Source: Rikenellaceae bacterium (GTDB taxonomy: Bacteria; Bacteroidota; Bacteroidia; Bacteroidales; Rikenellaceae). From it: a DNA stretch of 64,000 nucleotides. Below are positions 41,357 to 49,930 of the stretch, piece after piece. The stretch is taken from NCBI GenBank assembly GCA_017442365.1, contig JAFRZW010000007.1:186001-250000 (forward strand), written 5' to 3'. The notes under the pieces are model-generated. The model worked only from the letters and a program-made list of their open reading frames with translations. It made no database searches and was not told the origin of the DNA. A program made the position numbers and the translations under genes. How positions within the stretch are numbered: position 1 is the first letter of the stretch; the number at the start of each line of letters is the position of its first letter.

Positions 41357-42268
41357 ATGTATTTTTTAACAACTACTGATTCATTGAAAGTGATTTTGGC
41401 CGACACCACGCTGACGGCTCAGGAGAAGACGGCGGTTGTCGCCGAGCAGGTGAAGAATATGACATTCTCGGATATCCTGTCGATGTTGGCCGAGTGGGGT
41501 ATCGAGATTGCGGCGAAGGTAGCCATTGCGCTGGCGATCTATTTCGTTGGTCGCTGGTTGATTGGTCGTCTGGTTAAGATTGTCAATAAGGTGTGCGAGA
41601 AGCGCGGCGTCGAGATCTCGTTGCAGCAGTTCTTCAAGAATATGATCAAGACGGTGCTCTACATCTGCTTGGCACTGACCGTGATCGGCATTCTCGGTAT
41701 CGACACCACCTCGCTGATTGCGATGTTTGCGTCGGCATCGTTGGCTATTGGTATGGCACTGAGCGGCACGATGCAGAATTTCGCGGGTGGTGTGATGATT
41801 CTGCTGCTGCGTCCCTACCGCGTTGGCGACTATGTCGAGGCGCAGGGTCAGGCAGGTACGATCAAGGAGATTTCGCTCTTCAACACGGTGATCACCACGG
41901 TCGATAACCAGACGATCTACGTTCCCAACAGCTCGATCTCGACGGGTATTATCAACAACTATTCGCAGGCAGCTACGCGTCGTGTCGATTGGAACGTTAC
42001 CATTTCGTATGGCGACGATGTTGAGGTTGCACGCCGTGTGCTGATCGAGATGATGAACTCGGATAAGCGTGTTATGCAGGATCCCGCACCGGTTGTCTAT
42101 TTGACCTCACTTGGCGATAGTGCGGTGAATATTTCGGCACGTGCGTGGGTCGCTAATGCCGACTATTGGGGCGTCTATTTCGATCTTAACGAGCGCATTT
42201 ATAATGAGTTGCCCAAGCACGGTTTGCACTTCCCGTTCCCGCAGTTGTCGGTACACGTCGAGAAGTAG
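41357..42268 (+). CDS. Mechanosensitive channel of small conductance (MscS family)
   Basis: The 303-aa protein has an N-terminal helix and three transmembrane segments (about 45-70, 92-112, 120-150). The pore-lining TM3 and hinge region contains MFASASLAIGMALSGTMQNFAGGVMILLLRPY with the Ala/Gly packing pattern of MscS. The beta domain (FRVGDYVEAQGQAGTIKEIS-like stretch) and the cytoplasmic cage domain (about 195-300) follow. Such channels open under membrane tension to release solutes after osmotic downshock. It is longer than the minimal E. coli MscS by a short N-terminal extension. A terminator follows. Confidence 0.94.
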   Translation: MYFLTTTDSLKVILADTTLTAQEKTAVVAEQVKNMTFSDILSMLAEWGIEIAAKVAIALAIYFVGRWLIGRLVKIVNKVCEKRGVEISLQQFFKNMIKTVLYICLALTVIGILGIDTTSLIAMFASASLAIGMALSGTMQNFAGGVMILLLRPYRVGDYVEAQGQAGTIKEISLFNTVITTVDNQTIYVPNSSISTGIINNYSQAATRRVDWNVTISYGDDVEVARRVLIEMMNSDKRVMQDPAPVVYLTSLGDSAVNISARAWVANADYWGVYFDLNERIYNELPKHGLHFPFPQLSVHVEK

Positions 42269-42298
42269 CCGACCGCTCGCCAAACACTCAAACAAATC

Positions 42299-42339
42299 GA
42301 GCCGATCTCCATTTTCGGAGGTCGGCTCGGTTGGTTTTT
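42299..42339 (+). terminator. Terminator of the MscS gene
   Basis: GAGCCGATCTCC (42299-42310) pairs with GGAGGTCGGCTC (42317-42328), one G-T pair, followed by a broken T-run (TTGGTTTTT). Confidence 0.82.
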
Positions 42340-42353
42340 ATCGGTGGCAACGA

Positions 42354-43058
42354 TTAGTATGTGCCCCTCTCGAAAACAAAATCCTTCGAAATCGGATATT
42401 GATTTTCGTAATTAAGCGTTAGGCGCAACTTCTTACCCCACGCGGGGCAGTTGTCTTTGTCTTTCGGTCGAAGATCGAATAATATATGAGAATCTCCCCC
42501 TTCGCCATTACCTAATAATATCAAGTCTTTGGGTTCGACTTCATCTAACGATTTCATAATTAGCTCATAACAATTTGGGAAATATCCTGAACGATACAGA
42601 TCACGAGAAGTTGCCTCATAAGTGTATCCACTCTCAATATATTTCATAGGGCTTAAACCAATAAATGTGAATAGGTCAGCAACCGATGAGCCTTTGGTGT
42701 ATTGTTCGTTAATATCTTCAAGGCAAACTAATTCAATGCCACTCATATCCTCAGCAGGCATAATATTACCAAGGGCGTGAAAGATAGCTAACGTAACCGT
42801 TCTATTAAAATTAACGTCGCCATAATAAGCCGCAAGTTGGTCGTAGCGTTCTTTCTGCTGACTATTCTCATCATTGTAGCAATATAATTCCGAACGATGT
42901 GGCTTTACAACAATAAAATCACCTACACTTACTTCGACATTTGTATAATCGAAATAAGCCATAACAAACGATTCGGTATATACCTCTGTGCCTTCCAGCG
43001 CGAAGGTGCACGAAATCAGATTTAATGCACCTAATATAACAACAAGTACTTTTTTCAT
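42354..43058 (-). CDS. Lipoprotein of unknown function, A+T-rich gene
   Basis: The 234-aa protein has a lipoprotein signal (MKKVLVVILGALNLISC, lipobox LISC, Cys17). The rest has several Cys and charged segments, including YNDENSQQKERYDQLAAYYG, LELVCLEDINEQYTKG and a C-terminal NYENQYPISKDF. No family was recognised. The coding sequence is clearly poorer in G+C than its neighbours. Upstream it shares a 15-bp motif (TATATAGACGTTCGA on the plus strand) with the gene at 47907-48455, at similar distance from the start. Location is probably the outer membrane; function unknown. Confidence 0.65.
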   Translation of the reverse strand: MKKVLVVILGALNLISCTFALEGTEVYTESFVMAYFDYTNVEVSVGDFIVVKPHRSELYCYNDENSQQKERYDQLAAYYGDVNFNRTVTLAIFHALGNIMPAEDMSGIELVCLEDINEQYTKGSSVADLFTFIGLSPMKYIESGYTYEATSRDLYRSGYFPNCYELIMKSLDEVEPKDLILLGNGEGGDSHILFDLRPKDKDNCPAWGKKLRLTLNYENQYPISKDFVFERGTY

Positions 43059-43093
43059 AATCGTAATAATTTGGGTTTAACACTCTTCTTTTC

Positions 43094-43108
43094 TATATAG
43101 ACGTTCGA
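43094..43108 (-). promoter_or_regulatory. 15-bp motif upstream of the 42354-43058 gene
   Basis: The plus strand reads TATATAGACGTTCGA, identical to 48497-48511 upstream of the second A+T-rich lipoprotein gene. It begins 35 bp from the start codon, within promoter distance. Confidence 0.65.
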
Positions 43109-43257
43109 GATGCCCAAAATGTTGCATCGTTTTCACAAAAATACAAACTTTTTTCGAAAAAAAACTTTCAGCGCGGAAAATTTCCTTAAAATCACCAATT
43201 TACGCCCTCGCACCAAGCGAATCGGTTACTTTTTTCTCGCCAAAATAAAATTTTTGC

Positions 43258-43265
43258 TATATTTG
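43258..43265 (+). promoter_or_regulatory. Candidate -7 element of the NSS transporter gene
   Basis: TATATTTG matches TAnnTTTG, 54 bp before the ATG; no TTTG was found at -33. Confidence 0.55.
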
Positions 43266-43319
43266 CGCCGTTTGTTTGCGCGATCGTCGCAACCAAATGC
43301 TCAAAATTTAGGTTAGTTT

Positions 43320-44675
43320 ATGGAAAATCAACGTGCCACATTTGGCAGTAAATTAGGCGTAATACTCGTTTCGGTCGGCAGTGCCGTCGGCCTTGGTAAC
43401 ATCTGGCGTTTCCCCTACATCGCGGGTGAGGGTGGCGGAGGTGCATTCCTCATTATCTATCTACTCTGTCTGCTCATTATGGGTATTCCCGTGCTGACGG
43501 CCGAGTTCTTTGTGGGTAAATACACCCACCTCAATGCCGTAGGTGCTTATCGCAAGCTCGCACCGCGAACTCCGTGGGTTGCAATCGGTTACAATGGCGT
43601 GCTGGCAGCGTTTCTGATCTATGGTTTCTATTCGGTGGTGGCGGGCTGGACGCTCCACTACATCTGGGAGTCGGCCTCGGGTGCGCTGGCGCAATTCTCA
43701 ACGCCCGCGGAGTATGAGGCGCATTTCAACGCGTTCGTAACCAATCCGTGGAAACCCACAATCGCTACGGTCATCTTTATGCTCGTCACCCACGCAATCA
43801 TTATGCTCGGTGTGCAGAAGGGTATCGAGCGCTCGTCGAAACTGATGATGCCCCTGCTGTTTGTGATTCTGCTGGTGCTGTGTGGTCGCTCGATCTCGAT
43901 GGAGGGCGGTATGGAGGGTCTGAAATTCCTCTTTACACCCGACTTCTCGAAGGTAACCTCGCAGACCTTCCTCAATGCGGTGGGTCAGTCGTTCTTCTCG
44001 ATCTCGGCGGGCTTGGGCTGTATGATTGTCTATGCGTCATATTTTAGCGACGCGACCAAGATTGGCTCGACTGCCGTAAGTGTGGCACTGATCGATACGC
44101 TCGTGGCGGTGCTGGCTGCGGTGATGATCTTCCCCGCGGTGTTCAGCGTCGGAATCCAACCTACGGCAGGTCCCTCGTTGGTATTCATTACCTTGCCCAA
44201 TATTCTGAATACACTGTCGTTCAGTTGGTTGTGGTCGACGATCTTCTTCCTGCTGTTGGCTCTTGCGGCATTGACATCGACAATCTCGATTCACGAGGTG
44301 GTTACGGCATACGTCAGCGAGCAGTGGAACGTGCGTCGCAACCGTGCGGCGTGGCTCTCGACGGGAGCGATGTTGGTGCTGGGTATCGTTTGTTCGTTGT
44401 CGTTCAGCGTGCTGAGCGATTGGACCATCGGAGGTCGCTCGATTTTCGACTTCTTTGACTACCTGACGGCAAACTTTATGCTGCCCGTTGGCGGTATCTT
44501 TACCTGTCTGTTCGTGGGTTGGAAGATCGACAAGACGCTGCTCAAAAACGAGATTACCAACTACGGTACAGCGCGCTTTATCGGCATTAAGACCTACGTC
44601 TTTTTGTTGCGCTGGATCGCTCCGATGTGTATCCTGCTCGTGTTGCTCAATCAGCTCGGAATAGTGAAGTTCTAA
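43320..44675 (+). CDS. Neurotransmitter:sodium symporter-family transporter
   Basis: The 451-aa protein has about 12 helices and belongs to the NSS (LeuT-like) family. The start reads FGSKLGVILVSVGSAVGLGN, then IWRFPYIAGEGGGGAFLIIY, matching the TM1/unwound region that binds Na+ and substrate. FFSISAGLGCMIVYASYF (about 220-237) and the later SIHEVVTAYV region are also typical. In bacteria such proteins import amino acids (tryptophan, leucine, tyrosine, etc.) with sodium. The substrate is not indicated by the sequence. It is monocistronic, and convergent with the LAB_N gene across a shared hairpin. Confidence 0.93.
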   Translation: MENQRATFGSKLGVILVSVGSAVGLGNIWRFPYIAGEGGGGAFLIIYLLCLLIMGIPVLTAEFFVGKYTHLNAVGAYRKLAPRTPWVAIGYNGVLAAFLIYGFYSVVAGWTLHYIWESASGALAQFSTPAEYEAHFNAFVTNPWKPTIATVIFMLVTHAIIMLGVQKGIERSSKLMMPLLFVILLVLCGRSISMEGGMEGLKFLFTPDFSKVTSQTFLNAVGQSFFSISAGLGCMIVYASYFSDATKIGSTAVSVALIDTLVAVLAAVMIFPAVFSVGIQPTAGPSLVFITLPNILNTLSFSWLWSTIFFLLLALAALTSTISIHEVVTAYVSEQWNVRRNRAAWLSTGAMLVLGIVCSLSFSVLSDWTIGGRSIFDFFDYLTANFMLPVGGIFTCLFVGWKIDKTLLKNEITNYGTARFIGIKTYVFLLRWIAPMCILLVLLNQLGIVKF

Positions 44676-44689
44676 CCGTAAGCGACCGA

Positions 44690-44734
44690 CACAACAAAGG
44701 CCACCCTCAACGCGCGGAGTGGCCTTTTGTTGTG
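44690..44734. terminator. Bidirectional terminator between the NSS gene and the LAB_N operon
   Basis: CACAACAAAGGCCAC (44690-44704) pairs with GTGGCCTTTTGTTGTG (44719-44734) with one bulge. The long stem with A/T-rich base ends suits termination from both directions. Confidence 0.82.
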
Positions 44735-44746
44735 CTGTTTAGCGAG

Positions 44747-45376
44747 CTATTTCTTGCGATTTTTCAGCTCGATCATCACATTGCGCGAGTAGGTGAATAT
44801 ACCCGTCAGATGACCTAAGATCAGCGGCAACATATTTCCTCGCAACAGTGCATAGGTGATGATGATTGCCGAGCCGCTCAGACTGATCAACCAAAAGCCC
44901 AACGGCAGCACCGACTCACCTTTACGACGCGAGTACCACCATTGATAGACGAATCGCAGCGTGAAGACCAACTGTCCCGTCGTACCCATTGCGATCAACC
45001 AAGCGGGCAGGTCGCTTTGGGCAAAGAGGTGAGCGCTGGCGGCGTCCCAATTCGATAGCAACCACACCACACCTGCCACCGGTACCGAGATTACGATCCA
45101 TTGCAGGGGCAACCAAAGTTTTTTCCACGAGTTGTGGGCGTTGAGGTTCCAGATGTAGATGTAGTAGGTGATCAGCTGCCCGACGATGATCGAGAAGTCG
45201 TTGCGCAGCCACCCATAGACGCAGAAGACGCACGACGCCACCATACTGATCTGCCAGAAGATGGTAGGCGAGAGCACCCGTTTGGCGCGTTCGCTCATTA
45301 TCCACTGCACGAAGAATCGAGCCGAGAAGAGCGCCTGCGCCAAGTAGCCCAAACAATCAATCAAGAACGATGTCAT
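44747..45376 (-). CDS. Lipid-A-disaccharide-synthase N-terminal-like (LAB_N) membrane protein
   Basis: The 209-aa protein has about six hydrophobic helices. It contains two related segments: the first with ARFFVQWIMSE and SPTIFWQISM, and the second with LRFVYQWWYSRRKGESVLPL and FWLISL. This is the internal duplication and pattern of the LAB_N domain (a PQ-loop-like fold found in the N-terminal part of some LpxB proteins and as stand-alone proteins). It overlaps the GT2 gene by 4 bp. Together with the GT39-type enzyme it makes a lipid/LPS sugar-transfer operon; a role in flipping or channelling the sugar carrier is plausible but inferred. Confidence 0.85.
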   Translation of the reverse strand: MTSFLIDCLGYLAQALFSARFFVQWIMSERAKRVLSPTIFWQISMVASCVFCVYGWLRNDFSIIVGQLITYYIYIWNLNAHNSWKKLWLPLQWIVISVPVAGVVWLLSNWDAASAHLFAQSDLPAWLIAMGTTGQLVFTLRFVYQWWYSRRKGESVLPLGFWLISLSGSAIIITYALLRGNMLPLILGHLTGIFTYSRNVMIELKNRKK

Positions 45377-46101
45377 ACGTTACCTTCGCCGATCGAGTAG
45401 TTGATATAGCGTTTGCGCATCCAGCGGTATGCGAAACAATCCTTGAACGGACCGATGAGACGATTCCAGAGGTGGTATTTCGACACACCCTCGGTGCGGG
45501 GGAAGTGGCGCACGGGGATCTGCATCATACGACCCTCCTGCAACTGAATCAGCGCAGGCAGAAAGCGGTGCATACCCGTAAAGAAGGGCACGCGCTTGGC
45601 ATAGTCGGTCCACATCACTTTCAGCGGGCAGCCCGTATCTTTTGCGCCGTCGTGGGTCATCATATTTCGGAAGCCGTTGGCGATTTTCGATTGCAGATTC
45701 TTGAAGAAACTATCTTTGCGACCGGCGCGAATACCCATCACCAACTGATAGTCGGCGACGTGCTCCAACAGCAGATTGAAATCTTCGGGTGTGGTTTGCA
45801 GATCGGCATCGATGTAACCCACGTAGCGCGACTCTGTGGCGTCGATACCGGCCTTCATTGCGGCGCTCAGACCGCCATTTGTAGCCAGCGAGATGTAGAA
45901 CATCGACTCGTTACGCGAGCAGATCTCACGCATCAATTCGAGCGAGCCGTCCTTCGAGCCGTCATTGACCATCAGCACGCACGTCTTGATGGGCGACGTC
46001 GGCAGCCATTCGCGCATTGCACGCTCGACGCGAGGCAGACTCTCCACCTCGTTATAGACGGGCACTACGACAGTCAATTCATATTCTTGTGTCTTGTTCA
46101 T
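45373..46101 (-). CDS. Family 2 glycosyltransferase (polyprenyl-phosphate sugar transferase type)
   Basis: The 242-aa GT2 enzyme has a GT-A fold. The start ELTVVVPVYNEVESLPRVE is followed by MVNDGSKDGS (nucleotide site), GGLSAAMKAGIDATES and the DxD-containing YIDADLQTTPED. It belongs near ArnC/DPM1-like enzymes, which load a sugar onto a polyprenyl phosphate. No C-terminal transmembrane pair of ArnC/GtrB is visible, so it is probably a soluble or peripheral enzyme. It lies between the GT39-type gene (6-bp gap) and the LAB_N gene (4-bp overlap), an arrangement in which GT2 makes the lipid-linked sugar donor and the GT39 enzyme transfers it. Confidence 0.92.
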   Translation of the reverse strand: MNKTQEYELTVVVPVYNEVESLPRVERAMREWLPTSPIKTCVLMVNDGSKDGSLELMREICSRNESMFYISLATNGGLSAAMKAGIDATESRYVGYIDADLQTTPEDFNLLLEHVADYQLVMGIRAGRKDSFFKNLQSKIANGFRNMMTHDGAKDTGCPLKVMWTDYAKRVPFFTGMHRFLPALIQLQEGRMMQIPVRHFPRTEGVSKYHLWNRLIGPFKDCFAYRWMRKRYINYSIGEGNV

Positions 46102-46107
46102 ATTGTC

Positions 46108-47748
46108 TTAATTTATTGTTTTCAATTTCGTGGAATCAATCTGCAAACGGAGCGGCTTAACCTCTTCGCGCAATTTGATTCTGAGTTTTCGTTTGCCTAC
46201 AATGGTGAATGAGCGGTTGCCCACAACGGTCTGCTCGCGTCCTTTGAGCCACTCGGCAAAGAGCGAGTCGCGTTGAGGCTCTTTCCACCCGATGAAGAGC
46301 ACCGAACGGTGGGGCAGACAGTCGAGGCTGTCGAGCTGCTCGACGTCGTAGATCGGCTCACAAGGAGCATCGAGATAGATGTCCATATTCTGTCCGCTAC
46401 GGAAACGATAGAAAGCGTAGTGCTCAATACCCTCCGCTTGGGCTACCTCGGTGGCCTCTGCCGCGAGATCACCTACACCCAACTGCGGGTTGAATTGCGG
46501 AATGGCGGGTGTGGCGAGTACAATCATAGCCAGCAGACCACCTCCGCACCATACGATCGAACGCTCCACATCGCCACGCCACAACTGCCAGAGAGCCACG
46601 CACGACGCTACGAACAATGCCGCCAGAGCCACATATCCCCACGCGAGCGATTCGTACTCAATCGGGATCAATCCGCACACATCGGCCACCACCGCAGCAG
46701 GCAGCAACAGCACAAATACCGCAGGGGCGAATCCCGCAGCCCACTTTGCCCACTTCGTCTGCTCGAATTGCGGCAACCACAACATCGCCAAATAGACCAC
46801 AAAGGGATAGATCGGCACCAGATAGATATCCAATTTCGAGCTAAACAGCGAGAGCATAACGAACGTCGCCACGATCGCCACCATAAAGAGTCGTTCGAGA
46901 TCCGTGCGTACAAGTTTTCGCCACGCACCGACGCCCAACACGCCTACAAGCAGGAAAACCCACGGTGCGAACGACTGCGGAATATGTGCGATGTAGTACC
47001 ACCAAGGACGTTTGTGATGGAACGAGTCGATACCGCGCCCGATAGTCTGGTGGAATAGCAGGTTGTTGATATATTCCGCACCGCCCTCGACATAGACCAA
47101 CGCCCACCACGCAGCGCACAACCCGATGAGCAACGCCCACTGACGCAAACCCATATATCGTCCGAAGGTTCGGATTTCGCCCTTCACCGCGAGAAAAACC
47201 GCAATCACCAGCACCGGCATCATAAATCCCACGGGACCTTTGGTGAACGTAGCGAGGAATATCCATACGGGCAGCAGCCAACGGTGGCACTTTCGCGCCG
47301 TACCTCGATAGAGCCGCCAGAAGGTGTAGATCGCCAGCACGATGAACATACACATCAGCATATCCATTCGCAGCACCAACGCGCTACCGAGGAACATTCC
47401 CGTCGTAGCAAGCATCAGGTCGGCAGCCTTCGCGTCGAACGAGGGCATCTCTTCGCGCACCCAACGTCCCATCACAGCCAAGATTCCCGCGACGGGCAGC
47501 ACGCTTGCCAACGCAATAAACCACATCTGATACGACCCGAACAACAGCTTCGAGAGCATTACGATCCAGAGGTACAAGGGTGGTTTATCGGCATACGCCT
47601 CGCCGTGGTTATAGAACGAGAACCACGTTCCGTCGCGCAGAGCCTCCTCGGCTATGCTGATATATTTCAGCTCATTGTTGAGCGTGTAGTCGCGTAGCAG
47701 AAAGGGCGCGAGTAACGCAGCTGCAATTAGCAGGTGTCGAAGTTTCAT
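46108..47748 (-). CDS. GT39-type membrane glycosyltransferase (ArnT-like)
   Basis: The 546-aa protein has about 11-12 transmembrane helices in the first 400 residues and a C-terminal soluble part of about 120 residues. The first periplasmic loop has YISIAEEALRDGTWFSFYNHGE, with the acidic residues typical of PMT/ArnT catalytic loops, and ADKPPLYLWIVML follows. The C-terminal part includes SVLFIGWKEPQRDS. Such enzymes transfer a sugar from a polyprenyl-phosphate donor to lipid A, a glycan or a protein on the periplasmic side. First gene of the operon GT39-GT2-LAB_N. Whether lipid A is the acceptor (as for ArnT) is inferred from the context only. Confidence 0.88.
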   Translation of the reverse strand: MKLRHLLIAAALLAPFLLRDYTLNNELKYISIAEEALRDGTWFSFYNHGEAYADKPPLYLWIVMLSKLLFGSYQMWFIALASVLPVAGILAVMGRWVREEMPSFDAKAADLMLATTGMFLGSALVLRMDMLMCMFIVLAIYTFWRLYRGTARKCHRWLLPVWIFLATFTKGPVGFMMPVLVIAVFLAVKGEIRTFGRYMGLRQWALLIGLCAAWWALVYVEGGAEYINNLLFHQTIGRGIDSFHHKRPWWYYIAHIPQSFAPWVFLLVGVLGVGAWRKLVRTDLERLFMVAIVATFVMLSLFSSKLDIYLVPIYPFVVYLAMLWLPQFEQTKWAKWAAGFAPAVFVLLLPAAVVADVCGLIPIEYESLAWGYVALAALFVASCVALWQLWRGDVERSIVWCGGGLLAMIVLATPAIPQFNPQLGVGDLAAEATEVAQAEGIEHYAFYRFRSGQNMDIYLDAPCEPIYDVEQLDSLDCLPHRSVLFIGWKEPQRDSLFAEWLKGREQTVVGNRSFTIVGKRKLRIKLREEVKPLRLQIDSTKLKTIN

Positions 47749-47873
47749 AACTTGATATTTTTGTATTGAAATACAAATGTATTAAAATTTCGCAAAGGTT
47801 GTTCCGCCTTGCCACATTCTGCCATAAAAAAGTCCCAAATGTCAAACCTCGCCTCTCGATTACCACAAACAAT

Positions 47874-47900
47874 CGAGCGACCCTTTTGCGGGGTCGCTCG
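47874..47900 (-). terminator. Hairpin after the gene at 47907-48455
   Basis: CGAGCGACCC (47874-47883) pairs with GGGTCGCTCG (47891-47900) around TTTTGCG, 7 bp after the stop. On the minus strand the following bases are ATTGTTTG, a weak T-tract. Confidence 0.72.
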
Positions 47901-47906
47901 GTGAGG

Positions 47907-48455
47907 TTATTGTTTTTTGCAATTTGAGTGTGAATTGAAAAAATCCCAGATCCCATTCTTTGATTCAATGGCATTGTTGAATGCTTGCAATTCTTCGTCG
48001 CTTGGAGTTTTACGAGTATAAACGATGTACGAACGCCAAAAATCTTTGTCATCATTGCAACGTTCGATAGCCTCTTGTAGCGGTTCGATATAGATAATCG
48101 CGTCTTCGTTAAATTGGAGTAGCTCCTCATTTTCGATTGTCTTATTTTTGAGATCGTAAGATACACTGACCGTGAAAGCCACTTGTTCGCCACATTCATC
48201 GCATTTTGCGTAGTTGTATCTTGTGATTTTCATATCTTCGACTTTGTAATAGACCTCTGTGTGCTCACCATTCCAACTTGGAACATTGCTTATCTGATCT
48301 ACCTTCCCATCTACATATCTTATGCCTTGCATTCTGGCATACCTGTACCAACCGTCGCTAATGCTCGGTTCGATATCGACTCTCATATAGTCGGGTGTCT
48401 GTTCGCACGCCACCGCTGCGCAACAAATTGCCAAAAGAAGAAAAAGTCTTTTCAT
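47907..48455 (-). CDS. Lipoprotein of unknown function, A+T-rich gene (second)
   Basis: The ATG at 48455 gives a 182-aa protein with a lipoprotein signal (MKRLFLLLAICCAAVAC, lipobox AVAC, Cys17). The mature part has a CDEC pair and a C-terminal region with EELLQFNEDAIIYIEPLQEA. No family was recognised. The coding sequence is A+T-rich against its neighbours. A 15-bp motif identical to one upstream of the gene at 42354-43058 lies 42 bp from the start, and a 16-bp sequence is exactly duplicated between the motif and the start (48468-48483, 48484-48499). An in-frame TTG six bases upstream is an alternative start. Confidence 0.62.
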   Translation of the reverse strand: MKRLFLLLAICCAAVACEQTPDYMRVDIEPSISDGWYRYARMQGIRYVDGKVDQISNVPSWNGEHTEVYYKVEDMKITRYNYAKCDECGEQVAFTVSVSYDLKNKTIENEELLQFNEDAIIYIEPLQEAIERCNDDKDFWRSYIVYTRKTPSDEELQAFNNAIESKNGIWDFFNSHSNCKKQ

Positions 48456-48467
48456 AATCAAACAAAG

Positions 48468-48511
48468 TTAGAGTGTTTATTATTTAGAGTGTTTATTATA
48501 TAGACGTTCGA
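48468..48511 (-). promoter_or_regulatory. Tandem 16-bp repeat plus shared 15-bp motif upstream of the 47907-48455 gene
   Basis: TTAGAGTGTTTATTAT occurs twice in tandem (48468-48483 and 48484-48499), and the shared motif TATATAGACGTTCGA occupies 48497-48511. All lie 13-56 bp before the start. Confidence 0.6.
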
Positions 48512-48562
48512 CGAGGGCATTTTGTGCCACGACAATGCAACTTTTTTTGCAGTGTTTTCTAA

Positions 48563-49894
48563 CTATTTGATAAACAACCTATATATATCATTTCCATTTG
48601 CATACAAAAGCAGTGCAAACAGCACGATCAAACCGAACATCTGCGCATATTCGAGGAATTTATCGCTCGGTTTGCGACGTGTGATAACCTCCCACAGCAG
48701 GAACAGCACGTGCCCACCGTCCAATGCCGGTATGGGCAGAATATTCATCACCGCCAAGATTACTGACAGCAGTGCCGTCGTGCGCCAGAAACGCTCCCAA
48801 TCCCACTCGTCGGGGAAGACGTTGCCGATCGACAGAAAACCGCCCAACTCCTCATACAATTTACTTTCGGGCACAACGATCGTCTTGATCTGTTTCCAAT
48901 AGCCGCTGATCTCCTCGCCCGTCAGTCGCAGACCCGCAGGGATCGACTCGAAGAACGAGTAGTGGCGCGTGCGAACCTCGAACGGATTGCGAGCCAAAAC
49001 GCCAATCGTACCATCGTCAGCGAGGGTAATCTCCACCTCACGAGCTACGACCACATTGGCGCTATCGCGCTCAATACCAATCTTTACGCTCTGACCCGCC
49101 AACGTGGGCAACAACTGCTTATACTCATCGAAGTAGCGCACCTCTTCGCCGTTGAGTGCCACCAATCGGTCGCCTCGAACAAGTCCGGCCGCCACAGCCT
49201 CGTCGGTCGCCACGCTGTCGATCTCGAAGGGCATACGCATTGCGTACATATTCTTGTAGCCCTCCTCTTGGCGCATTTTGACAAGTTGCTCCAACGGAAT
49301 GGTGAAGGTGTGCTCTGCACCTGCGCGCTCAACAACCACCTCGCGGTCATCGGCCGTAATCAGCAACTCGTTGAGAATCTGATCGACCTCGGTGATCTGG
49401 TTGCCACCGATCGAGAGCACCTTATCGCCGTCCTCAAAGCCGAGCTCGTGTCCCGTCTTGTTCCAGACGTAGCCCCACTTTGCGTCCTCAGCGGGCATAT
49501 ACGGCTCGCCCCAATGGTAGCTGATTCCGCAGTAGATGACAAATGCCAGCACCACGTTCATCACCACGCCCGCCACCATCACAATCAGACGTTGCCAAGC
49601 GGGTTTCGAGCGAAACTCATCGGGCTGAGGCTCGGCAGCCATCTGTTCGGTGTCCATACTTTCGTCGATCATACCTGCGATCTTGACGTAGCCACCCAGC
49701 GGCAGCCAACCCATACCGTACTCGGTCTGTCCGCGACGGAACTTGAAGATCGAGAACCACGGGTCGAAGAACAGATAGAATTTCTCGACGCGAATGCCGA
49801 ACATACGTGCGGCCAAAAAGTGTCCCAACTCGTGAATAATCACCAGCAGCGACAGACTCATAAAGAATTGAACTACTTTGATCAGAATATCCAT
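48563..49894 (-). CDS. rseP: Site-2 intramembrane metalloprotease (RseP family)
   Basis: The 443-aa zinc protease, embedded in the inner membrane, has HELGHFLAAR with H21, E22 and H25 and the second site LDG (391-393) near the C-terminus. Two PDZ domains sit between (about 130-210 and 215-300, e.g. GLVRGDRLVALNGEEV). In bacteria RseP cuts anti-sigma factors and signal-peptide remnants after a first cut by another protease. The length and motifs are standard. It is last in the leftward operon M23-dxr-rseP, with 36 bp after dxr; the same neighbourhood (dxr-rseP) is common across bacteria. Its targets here might include the anti-sigma-type protein at 17027, which is only a hypothesis. Confidence 0.95.
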   Translation of the reverse strand: MDILIKVVQFFMSLSLLVIIHELGHFLAARMFGIRVEKFYLFFDPWFSIFKFRRGQTEYGMGWLPLGGYVKIAGMIDESMDTEQMAAEPQPDEFRSKPAWQRLIVMVAGVVMNVVLAFVIYCGISYHWGEPYMPAEDAKWGYVWNKTGHELGFEDGDKVLSIGGNQITEVDQILNELLITADDREVVVERAGAEHTFTIPLEQLVKMRQEEGYKNMYAMRMPFEIDSVATDEAVAAGLVRGDRLVALNGEEVRYFDEYKQLLPTLAGQSVKIGIERDSANVVVAREVEITLADDGTIGVLARNPFEVRTRHYSFFESIPAGLRLTGEEISGYWKQIKTIVVPESKLYEELGGFLSIGNVFPDEWDWERFWRTTALLSVILAVMNILPIPALDGGHVLFLLWEVITRRKPSDKFLEYAQMFGLIVLFALLLYANGNDIYRLFIK

Positions 49895-49930
49895 AATGTT
49901 TTACTTTGTTCGTGTTTTAATGCGCGTGTG

